Shown: one piece after another, positions 27,201 through 39,200 of the stretch | Layout: each line of letters starts with the position of its first letter | Position numbering within the stretch: the stretch's first letter is position 1 | Source: Aphidius gifuensis | Lineage: Eukaryota; Arthropoda; Insecta; Hymenoptera; Braconidae | Direction of reading: 5' to 3' | Assembly: GCF_014905175.1 (NCBI RefSeq) | Contig: NC_057788.1 | Span: 30,288,154-30,352,153 of the forward strand | DNA length: 64,000 nucleotides | Translations under genes and position numbers: made by a program | Notes under the pieces: model-generated | Told to the model about the DNA's origin: nothing | Seen by the model: the letters and a program-made list of their open reading frames with translations, nothing else | The model's database searches: none

Positions 27201-30200
27201 TTTTCGACTGGTTTTTTAATTTCTTCATCAACTGGCTTTTCAATTAATTTTTCAGTCGATTTTTTAATTTCTTTTTCAACTGGTTTTTTTATTTCTTTAT
27301 CAACTGGCTTTTCAATTAATTTTTCAGCTGGTTTTTCAATTATTTTATCATCTAATTTTTCTACAAGTTGTTTTGAAGAAGATGATGAATCTTTTTGTGT
27401 TTTTTCTTTTTTCTTTTGAGAATTATCTTTAGATTTTTCCTGTGATTTTGTAATTTCAGTTGTTGTTTTTTTATTTTGTTCAATTTCTTGCTTTTCTAAT
27501 TTTTTAACATCATCTTCTTTTGATTTTTCAATAGATTTGTCAACTGGTAATTTTTTGTTTAATTTTTCAACACCCTTTTTATCAACATTGTCATTTGATT
27601 TTTTTACAAGAGGCTCATCATCATCAAAATCATCATCAATCGACATTGGCTCATCCAAAATACTCATCCAATCATCATCAGCAACTAAATGAATTTTTTT
27701 TGTTTCTTCAACAATTTCTTTTGGCTTCATTTTTGATTCCTGAATAATCCTTCCAATGCTACTCGATCTTGGACGTGGTTCTGACTGTGGAGGAGCACGA
27801 GGCTCTTCTAAAACTTGAACAACCTTGAAATTTTCGTGGAATTGATTTTCAGCCTCAGAGTACTGATGATAGTCCAGGTAATAAGGACGAACAAGATCTT
27901 CTGAAACTGCCTGTAAACCTTCATCTTTACCTTCTAATTTTTCTTCAATTTTATTTTCAACATCACCCTTATTTTTTATTGTATTTTTAATTTCAACTTT
28001 ATCCTCTATTAATTTTTTAGTCTCATTCAATAATTCAGCACACTCTTCAGTTATTTTTTCAGATTCTTTTATGATAATTTCTTCACTTGGACTCTTTATC
28101 TCCACTGAAGCAGAAATTTTTTTATCTTCTACTTTTTCAACTGGTAATTTTACATCAACACATTCTTTAGATATTTTTTTGGGCTCAGTGACAAAAAAAT
28201 CATCAGACAAAGGCAAAGCTGGTCGCTTCTTCTTCTTTTTCATTTTATCTGCCATGGCCTTCATCATAGCTTCATCCTCAACCGACACAACCTCTTCTTT
28301 TTTTTCTGGTTCTTTTACCTGACTAACATTAATAACAGACAAATTATCGGTTTTTGTTACGCGAGTTTTTTTTCTATCCTGTACACTACCGAACAAGGGA
28401 GCATTATCACCACCTTCAACAATCATTTCTGGGGACGAAGAAATTATTGCTTGACCAGTTTCTTTTGAAGCTGTTTTATCAATTGACATTGGCTTTACTT
28501 TGGATTCATTTTCAACGACTTGGTTTAAATTTTTTTCATTTATTTGTAATGATGACTGAGCAATTGAAATGTCTACTGGCTCAGTGCCAATCATAGCGTA
28601 TGTTGTTGTTAAACTGGCCTCTACATTAGCTGGACGTAATGCAACAAGTTCATCTTTTGTAGTTTTTGGCAGTGTAACATTTTCCAATATTTCAACTGAT
28701 GTTGTTGATTTAACAGCAGGTGGACTTATTTCATCAGTTCCACTTCTTGTTGTTGTAACAGTTGTTATTTTTTTTTCAATAATAACTGCTTTACCTGGAG
28801 GACAATTTATTAACATTGAACTATGTGGTTTTTGAATATCATCTTTTGAACATTTTTTTGCTAATTCATTTTGTTTTTTATCATCAATTTTTTTGGCTTC
28901 AATAATTTTGGCATTTTCATTTGATGAGCATGATTTTGTTGGCGTTAAATCAATTTTCGCAAGAGTTTTTGCTTTGGCAATTGTTCTTTTAGGAGAATTT
29001 TCTTTTGGTTTAACTTCCATTGTTTCAACAACATATGTTGGTGCTATTTTTTCAACAATTATTTTTTCTGGACTTTGATTTTTAGATCTTATAAATGATT
29101 TTGCTTTTTGTAATATTGGAACTGGTTTATCAGCAGGTTTTTCAATTACTTTTTCAATTATTTTTTCAGCAGGTTTGTCAGTTATTTTTTCAGCAGGTTT
29201 TTCAATTGATTTTTCATCAGATTTTTCAGTTATTTTTTCAACTGGTTTTTCAATTATTTTTTCAGCAGGTTTTTTTGGCTCATCAGCAGGTTTTACTTCT
29301 GATTTTACAATTTTTTCAATTGGAATTTCAGCTATCGGTTTATCAGTGGATTTATTTTCTGATATTTTATCTTCTTTAACCGCAACAGCAATTTTACCAA
29401 CAGATTTTTCAGATTTTTTGTCAGATATTTCAGGTGATTTTTTTTCAATTGGTTCAGGTGTCTCTTTTTTATCAGACTTGTCTAACTTTTTAGGAGCATT
29501 TGAAATAGTTTCCAAAGCTGGTGTTTTAATATCTGCTTCAATTTTTTCAGCTGTTTTTTCAATTGTCTTTTCACTTTGTTGTTGAACATTGGCTTTATCT
29601 TTTTGTTGTTTTTTTGATTTTTGTTTTTCTTCTGTCGCCAATTTTTTATTGTCTTGAACAGGTACTTCAACTGATTTTTTTATTGATAAATCTTCAACTG
29701 GTTTATCTTCTTTTTTCTGTATTTTTTTTTCTTGTGACTTTTCTTTTGTATCTAATTTTTTTATTTCCTCCACAGAAATTTCTTTTGGTTTTTCAGTTTC
29801 TATTTTTTCAATTAATTTTTCTTTGTTTTCTTTTTTAGATTTAGAAACTTGTTGTGAGTTTGATTTTTGTGGCTCTTGAATTTCAGCAGATTTTTTAATT
29901 TGTTCCACATTAATTTTTTCTTTTTCCTCTGCTTTTTGTTTTGGCATTTGTTTTGAATCTGATTTTTCAACTGTCTTAGTTGGCAATTGTTTAGGCAAAG
30001 ATTCAATAATTTTTATTGGCTCTTTTGTATCAGGTTCATCTGATTTTACTACAACTTGTTCAACAGGATTTTTCTTGTTTTGTTTTTTTGATTTTTGTTT
30101 TCCATCAGACACCTGTGATATTTCAACAGGTTTTTCAACAGCTGATATTTTAATTTCTTGTTCAATATTGTCTTTTTCTTTTAAATCTAATTTAGCCACG

Positions 30201-33200
30201 TCAATTGGTACATCAACTTGAGATTTAATAACTGGACTATCAATTATTTTTTCTTTTCCTTTTTTATTTCCTTTTGTTTGTTGTTTTTTAACATCTGATT
30301 TTTTAGACTCATCAACTGGTACCACTGCCGTCGCCTCAATCTTTTGAGGTAATTTTTCAATCGACTGTTCAATTTTTTCTTCAACTATTTTTTTTACTTC
30401 AGATGGCTGTTCTACATCTGGTTTTTTAGCAACATCAACTGCTATTTTTTCTTTTTCAATTACAATTTTATCTTTAGCCTGTTTCTTTGATTTTTTATTT
30501 TGTTTTGCATCTTTTTTAGACTCATCATTTTTTATTTCTACATTATCTTTATTTTCTATATTTTCTTTTTTATCAATCAATGCTTTTGGCTCTTCAATTG
30601 GAGCTGTTATTTTATCAACTTGATTTGATTTTTCAATTGGCTTTTCAATTACCTGTTCAACAATTTTTTCCTTGAGCTGTTTCTTTGACTTTGAATTATT
30701 TTTTGTCTTTGTTGAATTATCAGTTAAATTTTCAGTTGGTTTTTCAATAGGAATTATTTTATTTGTTTCTTTTAATTCCTTTGTCTCATCGACTTTAATT
30801 TCTATCGATTTATCAACAATTTGTTCTACTACCTGTTTATTTTTCTTTTGTTTTTTAGATTTTTGTTCTGGTTTTGTCTCAGATTTTATTGTCTCTTGTA
30901 CCTTTGGTACTTCAATTATTTTTTCTGGTGATTTTTTACTTTTATCATCAACTGATTCTTTTTTTACCACTTCAACTTTTTCTTTATTTTGTTTCTTTGA
31001 TATTTTATTATCTATCTTGGAAATTTCTTCAATAATTTCTTTATTATTTTTATCAACTTGCTTGTTTTCTTTTCCTTTTACTTTATTTTTTTGTTTTTCA
31101 AGTTCTTCAATTTCTTTAAGTGCCTTGTCAATATCATCATCTTGATTTTTATTATTATTTTTATTTTTCTTTTGTTTCTTTTTATTTTTTTGTTCATCAA
31201 CAATTTCTACAACTTCATTATCATTTTTTTTATCTTGTAATTTTTTTTCTTTTTTATCAACAACTTGAGTTAAATTTTTTTCATCATTATTATCTTTAAC
31301 AATTTTATTATTTTCATTAGATTTTTCATTTTTATTTTTTAATTTTTTATTATCCTTTCCAGTTTGTTCATTACGTTTACCTTTGTCATCTTGATTTTTT
31401 TTCTTACTATCTTTTTTCTTAATTGTATCCCAATCATTGTCTTTTGATTTTTTCATAACTTCAGACTCCGCTATTAATGTCATTTCTGATCTATCAAGTT
31501 TTGCTTGTGGTGGAGTGACTTCATGTGGTGAATGTGATCGTCTTGATCGATCAGTAGCAAGTTCACTCGGTGGTGAGGGTGTAGTTGGTACTGCCAAACC
31601 TTGTGAAAGAATTTTAGCATACGATATTGAAGAGCCTTGGTTATCCTGGCTTTCTTCTTCTTTATCTGCTTCAATATTTTTAATTTCTTCAACAATTACA
31701 TGTTGTTTTTCTACAATTATTTTTTCTTCTTCAACAATTGGCTTGTTAATTACCTGCTCAGGTTCAATAATTTCTTGTAAATGTTGAATATTTTGATTTG
31801 GTATTTGTTGCTGTGATATTTCAGGCATATGACTCATGACAGGTTGATAAATAATACCACTTGGAGAACACTGTTGCTGTTGCATAGCAGCTTGTTGATA
31901 AATATCACTTGGCATATAAGCTTGCTGTGGAACATAGTGCTCATTGCTATATCCCATATGACCATCGTATGGATTCATAGCAACATCAAGCTGTGTAACT
32001 GGCTGATGACCTTGTGGATAAACAAATGAACCAACTGGATAAGCCATTGTTCTCATATTTGTATTTATAAATCCAACTAATTCTGGTATTTGTGGCATAA
32101 ATGTATACATATCAGGCTGTGGAGCTAATTGATAATTTTCAATTGGAACATCTGACCAAGTTTCTTTTATAAATGATGGTTGTTGTTGGCTCAATTGTAC
32201 TTGTGCTTGCATATCTTGATATGGAATTTCCATTCTTTGATAATTAACTGCTTCTTGAGTTCTCATAACTTGAGGAGCATCAACAATCTCTACATGTTGT
32301 TGTTGTTGTTCTTGAATTTCTTGTTCATAATGTTTTTGCTCATACTCACTTGGTATGTTAATAATATCTCTGGGATCTTTTTCAATATCAACTTCTGATA
32401 ATTGAGCTTGTGCACGATTTCTAAGTATTTCTGCATATGATGTTGAGCCTGGATTCCATATTGGACTTGGTGATCTTCTAGTTGAATCTTTAACATTCAA
32501 TTTTGTAGCTAAATCTGACTGTTTTTTATTATCATCATGTGTTGAAGCATCAACATCAGTTGTTATTTGTATTTGAGGTGAGCTTTCATGCGTTATTTTT
32601 TTAGATTTTGATTTTCTATTTGGTGAACGTCCTTTTCTTCCAGTTGATTGTTGATTATTAATTTTTTTTTGTTTATCTACTTGTTCTTTTGGTGATTTTG
32701 GTAATTTTTTTGGTACCTGCTGAGGACGTATACCAATTGGACGATGTAGTTGTGGGGTTGTTGGAGGTGGTGTATGTGGTTGTGATCTAAAAGGACTCGT
32801 TCCACGTGATGCTGGATTTGAATGACCTGCAGCAATAGCAGCGTATGATACAACACCAGTATATTTCATAGTCATCTGATCACTTGGTTGTACATAGTAT
32901 GGGTCGATTGTATGAATCTCATCCAATAGTTGCCTTGATTGATGACGCCAATTGTCGATTCTTGTCTGCAAGGCCTTTACGCCATAGCGTAATAGCCAAA
33001 GAACATGGTCAATCAATTTTATTTTATCTCAATTTTATTTATTTTTTTCTTAATTAGGATAAATGATGGGGAAATTAAGCGCTGAATTATTCTCACTATT
33101 TGATAATTATATTTTATTGAGAATAATTTATCCTCATACCCCTCCAAAATATTATTTGCTAATGAATTAAATTATGAAATAAAGAAAACAACTGTATATG

Positions 33201-36200
33201 TTCTGTATGATTCATTTTTTTTTTTTATTTATAAATTTATTTTTTTCAATTAATTAAAACTCAAATTCGACGCGATTTTTTATGTTTTTTTTTTTTTTAT
33301 AAATAGAATGTAAAGAAGACGTCAAGCTAGAGTTTTTTTTGTTTTTTTTTTAAAGATAATTAATGATTTATGAAATTTAAACACAATCCTAAATATTCGA
33401 TTATAAAATGCTAAGGTTCGAGTGGTTCAATGTCTGGTGTTCCACGTTGTACAAGTAACTTTGAACGTTCTGTTCTCGATTGTATTTTACTTTGAAGGGA
33501 TCTTATCCTTTCGCGGTATGTCTTTGTTGTATTTCAAGTGTTGGATAACGTTTTGAGGTTGTATATTTATCGATAGAGAAAGAGGCAGTTTAATTGTCAT
33601 ATTGAAAATGAATTTTATGATTTAATGAATTGTTGATGAAATGAATATGAAGAGATTTGTGTAAAGGATAAAAATAATAGGAATGAAAAAAAGGAAAAAA
33701 AATAATTTATAAATGAACAATAACCAACGAAAAATTTTTAAATAAATTCTAAATAATATTAATGATAAATTAATTCTATTATTAATTTGATGATAGAAAA
33801 AAAAATCATATATGTAACTTGATTATGTTACGTTTGTTGTCTCCAACGTTTTTTTTTTTTTCATTTTTTTTTTTTATTATACCGTGTAAGACGATTGTGA
33901 CACATGAACAAATTGTGAATTATATAAAATAATTCATTTAAAAAAATTTAAAAACCAAGTGTGCAAGAAAATAATTTTTAAAAAAATGGTATTAATTAAT
34001 TTTATAAAACAGATGTGTAATATGAATGGCAATGAGCAGGAAACGGCATGGAAACACCACATCAATCTCACTTGTCTATGTCAAAATTTCTAAGTCAATG
34101 CCAGTTTTAATTTTATATTTATAAATAAGTAAAAAAAAAAAAGTTAATTAATTAGTATAACTGTCTCGCGAATTTTAATATCCGAATGATTTGAAAAAAA
34201 AAAATTTATATACTTTGGTTTGATTGGTATCTAGTGTGCATAAGTTGCAGTATTAGCACAAAAGTGCAAGGGTGATAAATTAAATATAAAAACCATTATT
34301 TTATTAAAATAAATAAATAATAAACCTACCTGCTGTTCTTGCATAGCTTTTTCACGATCATTTGGCAGATACGTTGGGCTCAATGCAGACCTCAATTGTT
34401 GTTCAACCTGAACAATTTGATGTCTCAATTGTTGTATTTCCTAAAAATAATAATTAACATTTCGTTGATTTTTTTTTTTTAAATTTCTTTTTAAATAATT
34501 CATCTTTTTTTATCTAACCTGTTGATATTGATCAATTTGTGTTAAACATTTTTCCAATGTCAATGCTTGTTCCTTGACAATATCATTTAAATTATTCAAC
34601 TCAGTGATTAATGCATCAGCTGTATCACTGATTTTATTATCACCACCAATACCAGATTTAAAATGTACTTGTAATTTTTCAACAGACATTGATATTTTTG
34701 TTTTTTGTATTGTAATATCACTCAACATTTTTTCTCTAATTGCATGTTGATCTCTTAATGGTTTTTTTTTATTTTGTCCTGATTCTAAATGTTGACGTGC
34801 TTTTTCCAACCAACTTTTTGATTCTTTTAATTTTTTTTCACATTGTTCCCATTCTTCACTCATTTCTTGTAAAAGTGCATTCTGTAAAAATTTATTTTTT
34901 ATGTTTTTTTTTTTTTTAAATATTTAAATAATAAACCCGCTATAATAAAATTAATATATATATTTTTTTTTATTCTTAAATAAATAATGTAACCAACCCT
35001 TTGTAATAATTGACCTTCAACTTCAACTTTAGCTTCCTCAGCATGAGCAAGTTTTTCAGGCAAATCACCAACACTTGTGAATTGTCCAATAACTTCTAAT
35101 TCTTTTCCCATATCACTGAGATTTTTATTGACTTGTTTACAACTCTTGACAGCAGTCTGTAATGAATAAATTCATTTCTAATTTTGTTTTTTTTTTTTAA
35201 TGTATTAATGTTTGTTTTTGTTTGTTTTTTTTTCTTAAATAACCTACCGAATAATCATGAAGTCTTTGTCTTGTTTGTACAAGTGATGATAATTTTAATG
35301 GTTCATCCAAAAATAATTTTTTTTCATCAGTCCATGTACATACTGATTCATAAAGTACCAAAAATCTTTGCCATGCATCAAGTGTATCACCAACTTGTTG
35401 TTTTTTTTCTTCAAGCCAAGATTTAACTTGTCCAAATTGTTCATTTAAATTAATAATTGTTTTTTTAATTAATTCTTTTTCATTATCATCATTTGTATTA
35501 TCAATTATTGTTTGTCCATTTTTAGTTAATCTATCAAGTTTATCCGACATTTTTGATAATTCTGATTGTATTTGACGTAAATATTCACGTAATTTTAATG
35601 GTTCAACTGATCTATCTTGTACTTTTAATTCAGCTTGACGTATCCATGTTTGTAGATTATCAACATCTGATAAATAATCAGTTCTAATTGTTCTTGCACG
35701 TTTTTGTTCACGTTGTTTTTCTTCCATTGTTTGTACAGAACTTTCAGTATTTAATTCAAGTGATGTTAATTGTTGTGCTAAATCACTTGGTACCAACTGC
35801 TGACTAACTTGATACCGCGCCTTAGTGTTGTTTGAAAATATTTTTATTTTTTCAACAAGATTCAACAAATTATCTTGTAGATTTATCAATGAATTTTCAA
35901 TACTATCTTGATCAGTTCCAAATATATAAAATACACTTATACGTTTGTGTAAACCATCAAGATGATTTTGATGAATTTTCACTTGATTTTCGTCTTGTTC
36001 AAGTAGAGCTAGATCTTCATGTGCCTTTTCCAATTTTAAATTCAGCGAATTGACAAGCCTGAAATTATCAAATTGTTGTTTTTGTGTTGCTTTTTTTCTT
36101 TCTAAATTGATAAATGGATATGTATTTTTTTTTATTTGTAGTGGTTGCGTATTTAAAAACAGTACAATGAATATCAAGATCGCGGTAATTTTGTTTGTAT

Positions 36201-39200
36201 TTTATTTTTGTTTTCGAGAACGTTGCTAAAATAAATCTGACCCCAATGAAAATAAATAAATAAATAAAAAACAATCATCAAAAGATTTCATGAATGTTTT
36301 AAATGTTTTTTACGATATTTTTTAACAGTTTAATTGCGTTTTTCTTATTTTTTTTTTTATTTTGATGAATACAATTTAACAGTTGGAATCATAAAAGGAC
36401 AAGATAATGCCTGTCGTCAACCTCTCATGTACCAAATTTAGAATTAGAAACGCGTGGTTTTTTGTTTTACCCGCGCACACTAACTCTTATAAATTTACAG
36501 ACGATAAAACAAGGATAGAGCAAGTGTTGGCTAAAAGTAGATGTTTAAGTATGCTGACTCTGGCTCGCAGTTTTGAAAATCTAAATGACTTGATTTTTAT
36601 ATTACATGAGGGTCAAACAAAATACCTATGTTTTATCTATATTTTCTTATTTATCAAATATTATATTGCAATAAATTTGTTAAATTTTAAAACATTAACT
36701 TTGTCATTATTTTAACGAAAAAAAAATTTTAAAAATATGATGATTTGTACCATGTGTTATAGACACAGAAAATAAAGTACATAAACATCACCCACCGTTG
36801 AAAAAAAAAAATTAAAAAATCTATTTTAAAAATTCTATATATTTTTATGTATTTATTTAAAAAAAAAAAAATTATTATTATTTAAACTAGTCGTTTTTTT
36901 ATGACGCACAAATTTGTGATATTCCCGCCGGCATTTTTGTGACATCATCGACAAAATGTTTGTGTCGTTAACAAACTCAAAATTATTAGACTTTAGTCAG
37001 TCACAATTTGGCACAAGTTATCATATTTTTTTTTTATTTTCATATATAAATATAAAATTAATTTTTTTCAAATATCATCAATTATTAATTGTTTTTTAAT
37101 TAAACTGAATAAAATTTAAAAAATAAAATTAATTTAAAACGCGTAGTTTATATTGAAATGTGGTTTTTTAATTTTTAAATTGAAAATTAAATAATATTTT
37201 TCACTGGGCGGGAAAATTTTTGTCTGTTGATGAATTGACTGTTCCTAAAAATGCAGTTAATATTTTTGAAAATAAAAAAATATTAAAAATGATTTATCAA
37301 TTCACTTCGATGATTTGGTTATTTTTTTTTTTTTAATTTTGTTTTTTAATATTATTTAAATTAATTTGTTTTTGTCTAATATTTAAAATGATTTAAAATA
37401 AAATAAAAAAAATAAATGGAATTTTATAATACCTATTTAATCGACTTGATTAAAAAATTTCAAGTTCAAATAATTCTCGTGAGTACACGTTAAAGTTATT
37501 TTTATTTGATAATTTAATTTAATCAAGTTATTGTTTTAAATATTGGACAACAATATGGCGCGGCACGATCAAGCCAAACAGCAGCGGTTCGCGGTTCGAA
37601 ACGTTTTGAGATTGTTGAGAGTTAAAAATTTAATTTTTGTCGTTTGATGATGCCAATATATTTTCACTACGCATGCGGTAAAATTAACACCAGAAGATCC
37701 GTATGCAGTACTTGAGAACTAAGAATAATTCCCGGTAGAAAAATAAAGAAAAAAAAAAAAAAAAACTAAAAAGTTTTGTAGAAACTTGGCTTCCGTAAGG
37801 TCGTCGACTAAAACTTGTGCCAACAATTTGCTGATTTTTCATAAAATTATTTAACAAAACTATTCCTTAATTCTTTCTTAAAATAATTTTTTTAAACAAT
37901 ATTATATGTAAATTTTTTTTTTTACTATCAAATATAAAATGACATTTAAAAATTAAAAAAAAGTATACCTTATTTATGTCGCTTTAATTTAAAAGTGACA
38001 ATTAAAATTTTGTTTTTATATTATTTTAATTTATTTGACTGATGTCATCAGGCTTGATAGTGACTTTAATAACTTCAAAACAAAATTATAAATATAAAAA
38101 TATTAATAACAATTTAATAAATAACGTGACTGTGTCAACAACGAATTTTTCTTTTTTCGATTAAAGTATAGTCGTTACAATCATTTTTTACAAACTGACA
38201 AGACTAAAAATATCACCACTAGTTTTTTCTTCTATATCATATTAAAAAAAAATAAAATAAAACACGTGATATCCTCATTAGAGATCCAAACCTGCCAGGT
38301 TATTATGACTTTTGTTTTTTTTTTCTCATTTAGATTTGATAAAGAAAAAAAATTAAATGAAAAACAAAATATAATTTTTATCAATTCTCATATTAATTTA
38401 CGATTAAAAAAAATATTTATTTATAGACAAATTCATTTTATATAACTTGTTGAGTATTTTGTAGCCAACTGAGACTTTTAATCGTTGAAAAATTAATGAC
38501 TCAGTGTTTAGAAAAAGAATAAAAATATTTAAAAAATTATTTAAAATTAAAAAAATAAAATAAATTAAAAGATGTGCATTAAATGAATGCCACGGCCACT
38601 GGCCTTCGCAAAAAAACATGACCTTTCGAATGATAATATCAGTCAATAGTCATTCACAAATTAGGTCATATTTAATTTATAATATCAAAAAAAAATTAAT
38701 AATTAAAAATACAAACAACTTGAATATTCTACTGTTTAACAACCACTACACACCTTAACCCATCGCTTGATTATTTAAATTTTTTTAACAATTATATCTA
38801 CGCGCAAATTATCGATGAATATAAAAAATATATGCACTAAAATTATCTTCATAATAAACGTTGTATTTTATAAAATAATATTACACTGCTGAAATAAAAA
38901 CTGACATATTGAAATAACGAAAGAAATAAACAACATGGGAAAAAAGCAAATTCAAGCTCATTTACAAAACATGCAGCATGCTTATCTGCTCATTGGGAAT
39001 CACTTTTTTTTTTTCTTTAATTCTCTTTTTGACTAATTAATATTTATGAATTTAAATTTAAATAATTTTTTAAAAATGTATTTAATAATTAATAATTTAA
39101 ATTTGTGATCCACATTGAACAGAAAAAATAAATTGACTCACGTTTCTGCCGACTGCTGAAGTTTATCAATTTTTTCTTGAAGTATTTTTGCTGGTGCTTC

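Noticed and set aside
26760..27350. regularly spaced repeats as a CRISPR array
   Set aside because: The units are degenerate, in frame and coding, with no unique spacers; the genome is eukaryotic.
26520..27419. 299-residue plus-strand open frame rich in Phe/Ser
   Set aside because: It is the exact antisense of the Lys/Glu octad repeats of exon 21; its F/S/I periodicity is a mirror of that array.
25554..31145. other long plus-strand open frames (for example 25554-25922, 29175-29585, 30672-31145)
   Set aside because: All are antisense shadows of Lys/Glu-rich coding sequence and have no start context or introns of their own.
36407..36715. 102-residue plus-strand frame starting MPVVNLSC
   Set aside because: It is short, drifts into AT-rich sequence, and has no recognisable domain; treated as a non-coding island.
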